From the NCBI RefSeq assembly GCF_932274485.2, contig NC_065879.2:45060936-45124935 (forward strand): a stretch of DNA of 64,000 nucleotides, written 5' to 3'. A program made the translations under genes and the position numbers. Positions 22,276-34,221 of the stretch are shown in pieces. This DNA is from Patella vulgata (Eukaryota > Mollusca > Gastropoda > Patellidae). Every line of letters begins with the position of its first letter. Position 1 is the stretch's first letter. The notes beneath the pieces were generated by a model that was given only the letters and a program-made list of their open reading frames with translations, searched no databases and was not told where the DNA came from.

Positions 22276-25200
22276 ATGTCAAAACCATTCCAATGGCGTG
22301 ATTCGTCCTGTCTTTACCGATTAGTCGAAAAACAATATCTCGAAGACTTGGCGCGGTATCACGAGAGAACTAACACTGTAAATGCCCACAAATTTGTGAA
22401 CTACGCACCCAGAGAAGTTTTTCCAGATTTTCTCAAGAAAATCAACAATCACGTTGAGATCATAATGTTTTCAAGATATGGAGATTATTTCGACTCTAAT
22501 CCGATAGCAAAAAAAGTGAAAATTCCTTATTTAAAAACAGGTGAGAAAAAAAGAGCAAGATTTGCTTCTCCTCCAAGAAAAGTCGATGTCATCAAGTCTG
22601 AAATGGACACCAAAAAGATAGAAGAGTCACCACAGACAAGTTCGGATGGAAATAAACCACATAAATCGGTACTAGTTCGTCCGAGAACTACACCACTTGT
22701 GCGTAGGGATAGTGTAGATTTTGCTAGGGCTTTACCTCCGCGTAGTAAGTCATGCCCTACCATAAGAGAGCAGCAAGTTTCTGTTGATGCGACTTTGAAT
22801 CCGGAAGCGACGCCAGCAACAACAACTGCGACGACTTCACAGAAAACGGAAAATAATAAGTTGTCTGATCCGACAAAAAGTCGCAAAAAGTCACCAAAAC
22901 CGAAACATATTCTACTTAGACGCAGATCAAGATTCACAATCAACGACTCTTTAGATGAAATTGATAGAATGGTCAGGAATCCATTTTGTAATGAGATGTG
23001 GTACCGGAAGTCCGCCCATATCTTAAAGAAAGCTGACATGGAAGAGGAGGACAAAGAATTAACTCAAGAAGACATTGATAACATGATTCGTAGATTGTGC
23101 AGACCAACTGCCAGCAGTCAAAACAGAATGAGTAAGCGACATATTCCAGAGAAAATGAAAAAGAAGAAACGCGTGATGTTTGATACATATGTCGACAACG
23201 ACAGCCGGTTTTGTGGAGATCGTAACATGACTTTTTATGAAATTGAAGACATTGTGGATAGGTTGAGTGAAATTCCTCTTCATGTTCCCGATAATTGCCG
23301 AACAATTCCCGAGAATGTGAAATCTGACATGGGTATTCTGAACAGTTATAGATGGCAAGGCGTGGTAAAATGTTAACTGCCTACAGTTTTCATCACCGAT
23401 AAAAAAAAAAAAGAACTTAACCCTAACTGATTGGTGACAAAACATATTTTTTAACTACAGGCAATAGCAAAGGAACTGTATACCGGCCGAATATGAATAT
23501 AAATTGCCTAAAAGGATATTGTAAGATATAAAACATTTATTTTTTTTACTAATGGCATGGATATTTTTATACCTGTGCCATGGGTTTTGCCCACGACACT
23601 GACGTTAAGGGGCTTTGTGCGGTTTTTCGCACTGACACCTACGTCCTCATAATAATGGTGATTTAAAGACTAGCTCCGCCTCCACCTACACCACCACCCC
23701 AAAATTTCCTCATCTGAGGTGTATACTGGGCCCTGTTTCTCGAAATCTTAACTGAAGATAAAATCTAAATTTTAGTAAATACTTCAATTTTGATTGGCAA
23801 AGCACTAAAATCAATCTAATATTATCCTATCAAATTACTAAAATTTGGATTTTATCTTAGTTAAAATTTCGTGAAACAGGCCCCTGTTTTTTTAAAACAT
23901 TACTGCTTGCTGCGTAGAAAATAACTGCAGTGTCGTTCTTTAGGTTTTTTTACATTAAGGTGGATTTGAAAAGGAGTTTGTGTCGTTATCATCAAATCAT
24001 AATTCGGCAAAATGTACAATTTGTTTGTGAATTGTAGCCGCAGGAAAACATTGCCATGTGGCGCCAAAGTATCAGCGTTCTCTCGGCCTCACACCTCAAA
24101 ATATATTATGTTCTGAACAACGTTGCTCCAAAGTATTTCAATTTCAATGATATTTGTTCTTTTTATGTTTCTAGTACTTTGTAATAATATCTATATATGT
24201 ATTTGTTTTACTTTAAAATTCCAATATATTATATTATGTAGAATAGCAATAATATATTCATAGACATGTGATTTTTAGAGAATTCCATGTTTTCCCACGC
24301 TAAACTATACATTCATTATGTATATTGGATACGTGATTGTAATAATAAAAAACATGTATATATACAGTATGGGTGTGTATATAAATTACGTATTAAAGGG
24401 ACAATATTACTCTTGCTGGCTTGACAGCTCCAGAAAATAAAAAAATAGCCTTATTCTAAGTACTAGATGTGTTAGTGTCCCACCTGTTGTGTAAATTATC
24501 CATTAAATCCTATTTTACTTGTCCAAAGGGTTCAAAAATATTTTTAAATCCAAGTAACATTCGAAAAGCTTTACGTAAGGCTTTTCTAATCATTTAGTTG
24601 AATTTTTCCAATTTTTTTAAATTAGGTGTGTTAAGATGAAATTTGTATCATCAATTAAATGGAATATTGTAAAATAGTACAATTTGTTGACCAGAATAAA
24701 GATTGGAACATATTATTCAGTTACAACAAGAGTGGTATTGAGCCTTTAAGAAAAACATTGTGAAAATCTTACAATAATAATTACGAACATTTCATATGAA
24801 TATTTATTCCATACCCTTTCAGTTAAAATACACGAGATGCATGCATGTTTTTCTATTATGCAGACTCGGAAATGACTGCATCTGTTGGGGTATATCTTTT
24901 TTTTTTCTCTTTTCACGATTCCCTTGCGAAGGGAAATATTTCAAAGTTTTTCATTTCTTCACACACTGCGCCATGATAAAAATGTGCTTTTGAAGTAGAA
25001 TATGAAAGGTTTGTTTGATAAAAAAATATGCAAAGATTATTGCTGGGGATTAAAGTTGTCGCTGTACCAGAATACACAATCTAAGGCGGTGACCAGGGGC
25101 ACGTTTTACAAACCTCACATACAACTTACGTAGAGGGAATCTAGAAATTATACTGTACAAATGTATTGAATTTACTTGTCAGTAACTTTTCGTAAGCTTC

Positions 25201-27925
25201 GGGAATTGGGTCCCAGGTCAGAAAATTACCTTGATCAGGAAGATGGCATTGTGTTGAGATTTATTGTTATTTTCTTATCATTGAGGACGTATATTGCTGA
25301 GTTTCCACCAGTTAATACCCCGGTAGTGGCAAGAGGAGAATCAGAAAAATGTGGGTCATTTTTTTGTCATAGTTTACGAATCTCAAGTAAAAGTTCGTAT
25401 GTTTTGGAGAATTTTCACACACACACATTCCGAACCGGAAATACTTTATAATATTATACACTGTCCGGTAGCTGAAACATGTACTTTTCCAAAAACATAT
25501 CCAACAAAGCACACAACAACAGACCATTACGTCAAGGAAAGTGATCTTTCCGCCTACTCTTCATTAAACTCCGACTGAAAGAGTACTTACACATGCACGC
25601 TAATATGAACACCCGAGGAACTTAATTTTTCGTCCCATCCGAAAGACTAGGCGCTGTATAATTGCCGCCGGGAATGCCGTCCTACACGCCTGAGTTACAA
25701 GGAAAACCCTGGATGCAAAATCCCGTTGACTGTTTTGGCCAATACCAGGGCAGAACACTGGCCCTCCTTATAAGCGAAACGATGGCAGACTCACCAAGCC
25801 ACCGTGACCCCTGATCAATTAATTAAGCTTTAAATGGAGTGCTTCGGGAAAAGAACCCATGTTCAGTTTGAGAAAAAAATACCCAAATGACTTAGAAGTT
25901 TTATTTTATCGTATTTACTGTGGGTTATACGTCATTTTAATAAGATAATGTATATATTGTACCTGTATTAAAGTATTGTGGGGATTAGGGTAACTATAAA
26001 TTATGATAATATAATTATATATAATAACGGGTTTAATTATTACACCATATATCATTCTTACGTACACCGTGGTTTAATTAATTATTGGACTGGACGTTAC
26101 ACTGTAAAAACATCAGTGTTCTATCCATCAATTTGTACAGTATAAATCACCTACATTACCATTCCCACCCACATTTCCGTCGAATTCCAATTGTCAAAAG
26201 CTAAGCCACAGTTGCTCCGCATCTTGATATTTCATTTACAAATCATTGCAATATTTCTAAGATTTTAAATATTATAAATGTCATAAACCTAACGGAAACA
26301 GGGCCACGAAAAACAAGCGGCAATGAACTAGAATCCCGGGTTTGAATCCTTTCGGGCCTGACAAGGAAACTGCTACCTGGTTGTTTGGATGCTGCGAAAA
26401 CCTCCCGTAAAAGAACCCTTAACATTTGCAAGAAAATGCGTAAACGCTACTGTCAGGGCATTGTACGCGTACAGTAAGTGGAGAACAATACCAGAGAAAA
26501 ACAAACACGCATGCTTCTACTTCCCAAAAGAGAAAAAATGGAAAATTTACTCTACAAAATACCAAGAAAGAACAAAAAATATAGATATATAAATTTCAAA
26601 AATCCTTTCTTGGAAACAGAACTAATTTGTTTATGTAAATGTGGAACGGGTCAACATTACAGTTTTTACACTGTACACACGTTTGTTTGTAGATATATTA
26701 TTACACTATTAAATAGTTACATGATTGTCTCACTAAACGTCATGGTTGACAACACGAATCAATCAACTGGAGCAATTCAAATAATACAAAATTAGTATAA
26801 TAACAGTTATTATCTGGCTATTGATATAGTTTACAGTTTCGTCTTGTATCGATGTCGGTTTAGTCTAGAATCGCAAATGTCAGACCTGGTGTTGTTTCTC
26901 TCTTGGTAACAATTCGCACCAGTGGCGTTGTCGGAGATATAACTACGGTGGAAGCGGACGTTAAATAAGGCCATTTTACACGCCGGTGGCTAATCGTGGT
27001 ATAAGAATATCGTATTCTATCCATAGTAGTAACAGACCAAAAAGGTAAAATCAAGATATATTTATATTTATTTCAATAATTTTGAAATTAAGCAGATTCT
27101 TGTCCCCTGGTCAGCAAATTTATGTTTAAAATAATACCATAAATATAATGTATACAAAATAGGAGATCTATTTAGAAACAAACAACATTTCCTTGCATTG
27201 GAGTAACGGGCAAAAAGGGTTTAGTAAGCTCAAATTAAATTTACTTAAGTGTCATCATTAGGCATTTTAATATTATTTGGAATTTGTGCAAAATTGAGAA
27301 CCAATAATTATACCAAATATTGGATCTTCTTGAAATCAAAACTGATATGTTCTATTATATAGTTTTGTTTTCGATACCTTACTGATTAAATTCTTCGGAA
27401 CAACTGCATGGGGATTTCACAAAATCGTTTTTGTTGAGCTTTTATATGAGTTTAGAATTTAACGGTCTTGAATAATGTTGTTTTGAATAATGTTTTCAAT
27501 TAGTTGTTGAAATTTTAATCAGAAATATATATATTTTTTTTAAATTGTAGGTTATGGGAAATAAAGACAAATATATGAACCGAGCCACAACAGACCCATT
27601 TGATGAGGACTACAGAACTTTCAAATGGCGGATGACGGTTGCCAGGCCAACCACGGCTAGTGCTAGACGCTCCAAATTGTGGTCACGTGAGCGACAGAAT
27701 TACGAAGAGGAACATCGTCGAATAATGGAAGATTTTAAAAACAGGCCATATTTAAGATATGAATATCCAGAATTAAAGAAACATTATCCAGGAACATGGC
27801 GTGTGGCAAATTCTACAGAAGTTGACGAGATCGTTAAACGTCTGACGCGAAAACCAAAGTGGATATACACGACACCGCCCCCTAGCAATACTCGTCAAAG
27901 ACTTTTAGACAGAGCTCAAGCATAG
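22276..27925 (+). CDS. Unrecognised basic protein with four IV-x-R-L motifs, probable two-exon gene
   Basis: I do not recognise this family. Exon 1 starts in good context (AACCATGTC) and stays open for 366 codons. A GTAAAA donor after codon 363 (23364|23365) joins in phase 0 to an exon at 27551-27925, preceded by a T-rich tract and TTGTAG, giving about 487 residues. A short motif recurs: DEIDRMVRN (about 227), EDIDNMIRRLCRPTASS (about 265), YEIEDIVDRLSEIP (about 321) and, in exon 2, EVDEIVKRLTRKP. RPTTAS in exon 2 echoes RPTASS in exon 1. The N-terminus is Trp/Tyr/Arg-rich, residues 85-220 are a basic Ser/Thr/Pro-rich linker, and no membrane segment is visible. Motif sharing supports one gene; the alternative is a 366-residue single-exon gene plus a separate neighbour. 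The first AATAAA after the stop is at 28755. Confidence 0.75.
23728..23886 (+). mobile_element. Short palindromic MITE, GGGCCTGTTTC type
   Basis: It starts GGGCCCTGTTTCTCGAAATC and ends in the complement of GGGGCCTGTTTCACGAAATT. The arms continue to pair through GATAAAATCTAAATTTTAGT. This is about 159 bp and nearly a fold-back along its whole length. Confidence 0.8.
24393..24749 (+). mobile_element. MITE-2 (TTAA type)
   Basis: The 357 bp element starts TTAAAGGGACAATATTACTC and ends in the complement of TTAAAGGCTCAATACCACTC, an imperfect inverted repeat of about 24 bp with TTAA at both edges. Near-identical copies lie at 31549-31902 and, reversed, 60244-60596. Confidence 0.85.
24750..25549. 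other. Unassigned intronic sequence
   Basis: Nothing is recognised in this part of the proposed 23365-27550 intron. Confidence 0.4.
25550..25812 (-). mobile_element. SINE-A, diverged copy with head, minus strand
   Basis: On the minus strand it starts GTCACGGTGGCTTGGTGAGT, continues through GGTATTGGCCAAAACAGTCA and GGATGGGACGAAAAATTAAG, and ends before the 3' tail. Confidence 0.75.
25813..27550. other. Mostly unassigned intronic sequence
   Basis: Weak SINE-like fragments are the only signals: GGTTTGAATCCTTTCGGGCC with GACAAGG at about 26340, and GGTGGAAGCGGACGTTAAAT at about 26950. The second carries the GGACGTTAA motif shared by the SINE tails. Confidence 0.4.
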
Positions 27926-28773
27926 AACGTATTATTGTGTCCCGTGCTGAGACAGTTGATAATTTGGTTGATATGAAAGAAAAAAAAATATATAAATAAG
28001 TGGACATCGGTTGGTTTATTAGTTCTAGTATCAACATTGACATTACCTCTAGATGCGTATACACTTTTAAATGTCAGCAGATTGTTATCCCACCAAATTT
28101 GCACATTAAAGTCAATGAGATCCACAATTTTATTTTTGATCCAGATTAAAAAAAAGTGGCGTATACCTCTTTACATGGTGCCAAGATAGACAATATTCCA
28201 GCTTTCCATATTAACATAAATGTTGGGCTTTTAAAAAGGTTTTTAAGTACCGTTTTTCGATTGCTTTGAGGTTTTTTTTCGATGAGGTGATTTCGGACCA
28301 GAAGTCGTTGATGTACACCATTTAAGTCATGGGGACCTCTGGACAAGCTTTCTCTTCGGCATCTTTCTGAGGCATATGCTATAACATATTTTGTATTGTC
28401 ATTTTAAAAAGTGTTTTTCTATGGAAGTCGTTCTTTTCGCGCTTATTTTAAAAATAATACATTGTGTGGTAGATTAGCAACGCAGAATTACTCGAATATT
28501 AGGTTAAGCAACACCCCGTCGACACCGGACTTTTCCACATGAACCAAATTAGGCTAAGTTTTAGGTACGAACTATCTAGATTGGGGAGTTGTACAGAGGG
28601 TTAGCTTTCCTTCATTCCATGTACTCTTTGAGAAGTGGGGTATGATTCTTGTATATTGTTATAACTGGGTTCGTATTACAAATGAATCCTAGCAGTGGTT
28701 AGAATGCACGAAGTTGGCAAATCGGGTTATGACAGCATGTTGACTCACCACTTGAATAAAATCCTTGATGGAA

Positions 28774-29060
28774 AGAGAGACCAAATATATAATGTATTAT
28801 GTAAGATTTAGATAAAGACCTGACAGTTACAACTGTGATAGTTTTAAAAACAGATCGTGGTAAAGGAAATATATAGACGGTTTCAGTTAAATTATTAATG
28901 CTCGATTTTCTTTGCTACCATTGTCGATTATCCATTTTTAAATCAAATTATTAAATGGCGATCGTGGTTCAACCCATTAAAAATCGTGACCATCCAATGG
29001 TCTAGGTATGTTATCATGGGCTTGCCATGTGAAGAAATGTCTAATTAATAATTTCGTCTT
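28774..29060 (-). mobile_element. MITE-3 fragment
   Basis: It shares GTATTATGTAAGATTTAGAT, GTCGATTATCCATTTTTAAA and AATGTCTAATTAATAATTTC with MITE-3 copies. Confidence 0.65.
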
Positions 29061-29565
29061 TACACAGGAAATCGCAAATGCTAATTGTAAAACGGAGATA
29101 TATTCTCCCCTCTTAACTGTATATACATGTTCATAATTCATCTACTGTATATTCATCCCGGATTTGTATTATATACAAATTATATATTGTTTGTAATAAA
29201 TGCCATATTTTCTTTTATTCATTTCTTCATTTTGAATGCACACAACCTATAAGTCAAATACGCCAATATGGGTGCACTTTTTATGCACCTACATAAAATA
29301 TAAAAGAAAGTTTGAACCCGATAACAGAAGTGACAGTCACTAATACCAGAAGCAGGAAGCAGGACTCGGTCTCCGAACAGAATGTCTCAGTTTCAAATTC
29401 TCAATTTCGTCGGAAGATTCTGCTGGAATTTTTACTGTCGTGTGGTGCTGGGACAGCATATCAAGCAATTTATTTTTAATAAAATGCTCCTCCAATTTCT
29501 CATCCCAGTTCCAGTTAGTAATTTCAACGCACCCTTATTGTCATACTACGTTATAATTTCAATTT

Positions 29566-29652
29566 CCCCCTGTATGGCGTATGTCCGTCTTTATTTGCCC
29601 AGTCGGGACAGAACAGTAGGACCTTAAACCCCATTTCATTTAATTTCATTTC
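29566..29652 (+). mobile_element. SINE-A 3' fragment
   Basis: CTGTATGGCGTATGTCCGTC, then AGAACAGTAGGACCTTAAAC and a TTTCATTT run. The 5' part is absent or too diverged to see. Confidence 0.75.
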
Positions 29653-30163
29653 CATTCTGGTTTGGACATTTCTTTCCTGAAAGCTGATTGTACAACGAAA
29701 TCTTAGAACAACATCACACAAGGCAGGCCTATGTTACTTTTCTGGATGGCCTTGTTTTTTTTAGTTAATTAGGGGGTTGAGTCCACTGGTTAGTATTGGT
29801 GTATCCAGGTAACTTTATTTCCAAAATATGTCTGACTTCTTTATCAAAGGAGGCCCCTCCACCGCTCGCCAGTTTTTAGGCGTTTTAATCGAGAAGAAAA
29901 GTAAGGTTCCTGAATAATTGTTGCCGCCACATCCACTAGGTCAATTCAAGTCCAGGGTTACGCTTGTGTTAAGGCTGTGTTGTTGTGGCGTATGACTTGT
30001 GTTCTTTTTTATGCCTTAATTTGAGCCTCTATTGGAAGCTTTACCAGATTATTAATTGCATACAGGCCCTAACCAATAAAGTTGATGCATATAGATTAGC
30101 CATGAAGTCCTCTGTAATCTGCCTCTGCTGCAGTTTTGTCATGTGCAGCGCCGGGACTACCAC

Positions 30164-30619
30164 TGTCTCTAACTCAATATCATCCAAAATTTTCAACATT
30201 GAAAACACGATTTATTTGTCAAATTAAATCAACATTCATGTTGTGATCCTACCGGAAAAAGATGGGCTTTTGATATCCAATATTTAAGACGAAATAAACA
30301 TTTTACCATTGGTACACGAATCGTGTACCATAATGCGCTTCAGCCCCAGGATTATCAAGAGACTCGAGGGACGAGACTAGACACATTGCACCAAATCAAA
30401 CGGCGTATGTAGACTGGAATAACCAGACGCTAGAAATTTGCACTCGCTTGAGGCTGCTGGCTTATTTCGCCGAACATAACTGGTTTTGAAATTGGAGTAA
30501 AAACGGAAACCATTGATTGTAAATCAATTTATATACATTCATATTACGGTATTATATGCGTTGCGACCCACTTTTTTCAATTTCTAGGTCCCAAATGTTA
30601 GCGATTTAGCTCCTTTAAG
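30164..30619 (-). mobile_element. MITE-1 (TTAA type), reversed full copy
   Basis: It runs from TGTCTCTAACTCAATATCAT to AGCGATTTAGCTCCTTTAA. It keeps the internal palindrome GGTACACGAATCGTGTACC at about 30309, differing from the 6591 copy only at the central base of that motif. Confidence 0.8.
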
Positions 30620-31025
30620 ATGTGTCTCACCACTACTCTCAGGTCCACAATATATTGAACATTCAGGGCATTACACGATTTACGACGTTGACCAAAAAAG
30701 AAAGCATCTCCAGCGTGAGATGGGCGTTGAATTTTGACAATTATACTATCAATGTACAATAATGAAAACATATTTCCGCCATGGATTGGATCTCTAAAGT
30801 TGACAAATTCAATCTGTTGAGGAATTTATCAATCTGTCCCAAATATCAAACAAAAAATCAGCAACTTCATGTGTACATAAATGACTAGTACTCCTTGCAA
30901 TCCCAAATACATGGGCTGGCTGACGCTAATAACCACTTCTAACCGCTTTCGGGAAGTTAAAGGTAACCAGAAAAGCTTGATATTTTTTAAAAAAAATAAT
31001 GCAAGGAATTATGTCAACAAATCCT

Positions 31026-31304
31026 TTCCATAAGTATAAGATAACCCTGAATGTCAACGTTACCTGCCACAGGTAAATTTCAACAGGTAGATTTCCGCCG
31101 TTCACCGTGAGTAGTCGTAACTTTCTGCCAATGAACAAGCCGAAACGTAATTTTAGTCCTTCTGCTCATATTCTTGTCTATATTTCTATGAGCAAAAGGA
31201 CTAAAATTACGTCACGGCTGGTTTATTGGCGGAGAGTTATGACTACTTACGGAGAACGGCGGATATCGCTAAAGTTGAAAATGACCAGTGTTATACTTAT
31301 GGAA
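31026..31304. mobile_element. Fold-back element with long arms
   Basis: Arms of about 75 bp at 31096-31170 and 31186-31262 pair strongly. GCTCATA and TATGAGC flank a 16 bp loop, then GGACTAAAATTACGT, GTAGTC and CCGCCGTT pair. Weaker pairing extends to TTCCATAAGTATAA at 31026 and its complement at 31304. No coding capacity. Confidence 0.82.
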
Positions 31305-31322
31305 CTTACATTATAAAAAAAA

Positions 31323-31444
31323 CTGGGATATTTGTTGAATTTCTGTTGTCTCCATGTATTATATTCAATAGACAGTTCATCTAGATATTTGTTGAATTTC
31401 TGTTGTCTCCATATATTATATTCAATAGACAGTTCATCTAGATG
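31323..31444 (+). repeat. Direct tandem duplication of about 60 bp
   Basis: GATATTTGTTGAATTTCTGT continuing to CAGTTCATCTA occurs twice back to back with one visible base change (ATGTATT versus ATATATT). It is a recent slippage or duplication. Confidence 0.88.
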
Positions 31445-31548
31445 ATGACTTTTGTCAAGTTATTATCATCTAACAATATTTTATGTAATTAGAAATAGTA
31501 TTGAACAAAACTCCTTGCCTGATTATTTTTTCATGTAAATTTGTTTCC

Positions 31549-31902
31549 TTAAAGGGACAATAACACTCTTGCTGGCTTGAAAGCTCCAGAAAATAAATAA
31601 TATCTCTATCTAAGTACTAGATGTTTAAGTGTCCTACCTGTTTTGTAAATTATCCATTACATCCTATTTTACTTGTCCAGAGGGTTCGAAAATATTTTTA
31701 AATCGAAGTTTCATTCGAAAAGGTTTACGTTAGACGTTTCAAACCATTATGTTGAATTTTTCAAAATTTTTAAATAAGGTGTGTTAAGATGAAATTTGTG
31801 TCATCAATTAATTGGAATATTCTAAAATAGTACAATTTGTTGACCAGAATAAAGATTGGGACATATTATTCAGTTACAGCAAGAGTGGTATTGAGACTTT
31901 AA
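31549..31902 (+). mobile_element. MITE-2 (TTAA type), second copy
   Basis: TTAAAGGGACAATAACACTC to AGAGTGGTATTGAGACTTTA; same length and text as the 24393 copy. Confidence 0.85.
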
Positions 31903-32207
31903 ATCGGGAAATTGATATTGAAAATATAGACAACTAAGGGGCCCAAGTAAAAGTTAGTGTTTACGACGTTAGTGCTCATGTTGTATAAATATATCCACGT
32001 TTAACACAACCTCGACACCAAAGACCTGAACTCGAATGATTTTAAATAAAGACGGGGTCTCAGCGTTGTGTTAGTACAGTTTTACACCAGTGCTACACTG
32101 ATCTAACTGGTGTTAAACACTACACCACCTTAAACAAGGAATTGAACTGACTGGGTTAATGCAGTGATTCTCAACCTGTGTTGTTAAACCTCTCCGCTAA
32201 ATAGGGG

Positions 32208-32413
32208 GCTGGGGTCAATGGCCGAATGGTGTGGTGTGGTTTCGATTCCCCGATTGTACGTTTTAGGCTCGCCTGTCCATCCTCGTTGGTTGTCTCCGTT
32301 TCTCCCAGTTTCCTCCCACTGCTAAAGACCCCAACGCGCAAGCGAATTATTGAAATCAAATTGAACCATTTGTTAGTCCAAAATAACATAGTTTGTGTCG
32401 AGTGGACGTTACC

Positions 32414-32443
<30 letters not shown>
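32208..32443 (+). mobile_element. SINE-B copy
   Basis: Degenerate A-box CAATGGCCGAATGG, B-box GGTTTCGATTCCCC, then GTGTCGAGTGGACGTTACCC and a C/CT run. Confidence 0.82.
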
Positions 32444-32444
<1 letters not shown>

Positions 32445-32469
32445 CTTAAATAATAACTTTGATTAAATG

Positions 32470-32972
32470 CCAATCTGATTGAAATACAGATCTATATTTC
32501 GTTTTTATTTTTATACTTTCGGTGGCCTTTATGCTTTTTTTGACACCTCACGCCAAAAACTCGCCGTAACAGGTCGTTTCATTGGCTAATCCCTCATATC
32601 ATCCAGAGCGCGGGTTATATATAACAACTTCGATATCACTTCTGTGGGAGGGACCTCTAGCAGACCGGTCACCTCTGGCTTGCGGCTGTGGTTTCGATCC
32701 CTGCTGTGAGCGTATGTGGCTTGGAGATAGGGGCGCCTTCTCAACCTCGTGGGTTTACTCCGGGTACTCCAGTTTCCTCCCACAGGAAAGACCCCTGCGC
32801 GTGCGCTAAGATAATAAAAATAAAGAAAAATAAGACTTGTCTACGATATCACCGTCGGTGGAAGCGGACGTTAAACACTAAGAACAACACAACACTAGTA
32901 GCCTAGTGTAGTAAAGACAAGTAAAACGAAATTTTGAACTATAATAAAACGAAATGAAATAGAATTGATTAT
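32470..32972 (+). mobile_element. MITE-5 (AATCTGATT type) interrupted by a SINE
   Basis: The left end is AATCTGATTGAAATACAGAT with TATATTTCGTTTTTATTTTT. The right end is GTAGTAAAGACAAGTAAAAC with AAAACGAAATGAAATAG. The body GTAACAGGTCGTTTCATTGG matches the fragment at 63845. A SINE-like insert fills 32640-32885. Confidence 0.75.
32640..32885 (+). mobile_element. Diverged tRNA-headed SINE nested in MITE-5
   Basis: It has a B-box-like GGTTTCGATCCCTG, AACCTCGTGGGTTTACTCCG, TTTCCTCCCACAGGAAAG and GGTGGAAGCGGACGTTAAAC. It is related to SINE-B but its 3' half differs, with no CT run, which suggests a third family or an old subfamily. Confidence 0.7.
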
Positions 32973-33096
32973 ATTCTTATGTCAAAGCTAAATAAAATTG
33001 TGTGAAGCAAGGGAGACAAGTGAGGTTTTCTGAGAAAAGTTTTCTTTTATTACATTACGCTAACTTTATCGATTTAATAGTAGCTAATGTTTCTAA

Positions 33097-34115
33097 TATG
33101 ACGGGCGGATGCGGTCACAATGGGCCATTTATATGACTTACTAATTCCATTTATAAAGCTTTATAATTAATTACTTACTTAGGCACGTGCGAACGCTGAA
33201 ACCCCTCGAAGCGTGTGACTGAATTGAATATTATTTTCATAGCTTGATAAATGATTTATAAAGTCTTGTAAATAATATGGTAGCTATATAAATCTATTTT
33301 CTAAGTCTTATAAATGAATTATCTAACGAACTAAATATTCGGGAAAGTTCGTACATCTGCCCGGAAATCCCGAGGATGCTTCGGCCAGCCAATCACAGGT
33401 CGTCTTACTGAATGGCAAGCCCCTCCCACTCCCGTCCGCGGTTTTCGAGTTGTGTACGTCGGTGTCATAGGGCCTACATCATTTTATTCGTACATTTTTT
33501 CCTTTAATGGAATTCGGACGCACTAATCTTCCTGCAGAAGATGACCATGGTCAGGATGAGGGTATGTTGTCTTCAAGGGCTTGGGCCCACGCGTGCCGCA
33601 CAACATCCGACACGATATTTCGGCAAACTCGCAAGAAATTGTGAAAAGAACTACCCCGGTCGGTGGGTGGAGGGTGAGCGGTGACCTTAGAAAAGTAAAT
33701 TGAAGCTAGGATAACTAAAACATGCATAAAACTTATTCTCGTCATTTTATGTTTACAATAGCCGCCATGAAAGGTAAAACACCGCTATATGTAACGAGGG
33801 ATTTGATTGGCCAATTGGCCGACTCAACGAAGGCGTACGGAGATTGCCGATTATTTTCTAAGTTATATAAATGGATTTATAAGACTTGATAAATAATTAC
33901 GTAGTTTCATAATTATTTATCAAACTATGAAAATAATATTCAATTCAGTCACCCATTTCGATGGGTTTCAGCGTCCACACGTGCCTAAGTAAGTAATTAA
34001 TTATAAAGCTTTATAAATGGAATTAGTTAAGTCATATAAATGGAATTAGTAAGTCATATAAATGGAATTAGTAAATCATATAAATGGCCCATTGTGACCG
34101 CATCCGCCCGTCATA
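33097..34115. mobile_element. DNA transposon with about 200 bp inverted ends and 6 bp target duplication
   Basis: The ends read TATGACGGGCGGATGCGGTC and its exact complement, and pairing continues for roughly 200 bp. The right arm has an extra threefold 23 bp expansion (TCATATAAATGGAATTAGTA). TTCTAA flanks both sides (33091-33096 and 34116-34121). The unique centre holds a CCAATCA box and a short open start at 33507 (MEFGRTNLPAEDDHGQDE) that runs into GTATGT. This looks like a leftover promoter and first exon of a lost transposase. The superfamily is not determined. Confidence 0.8.
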
Positions 34116-34221
34116 TTCTAAACCAAGTCTCCATCTCACGATGATATAACATAGGTTTCAACTGTTTCTGCGACAAATGAAAACTGATATTTTACATTAT
34201 TTGTGTATATTATTATATTAT

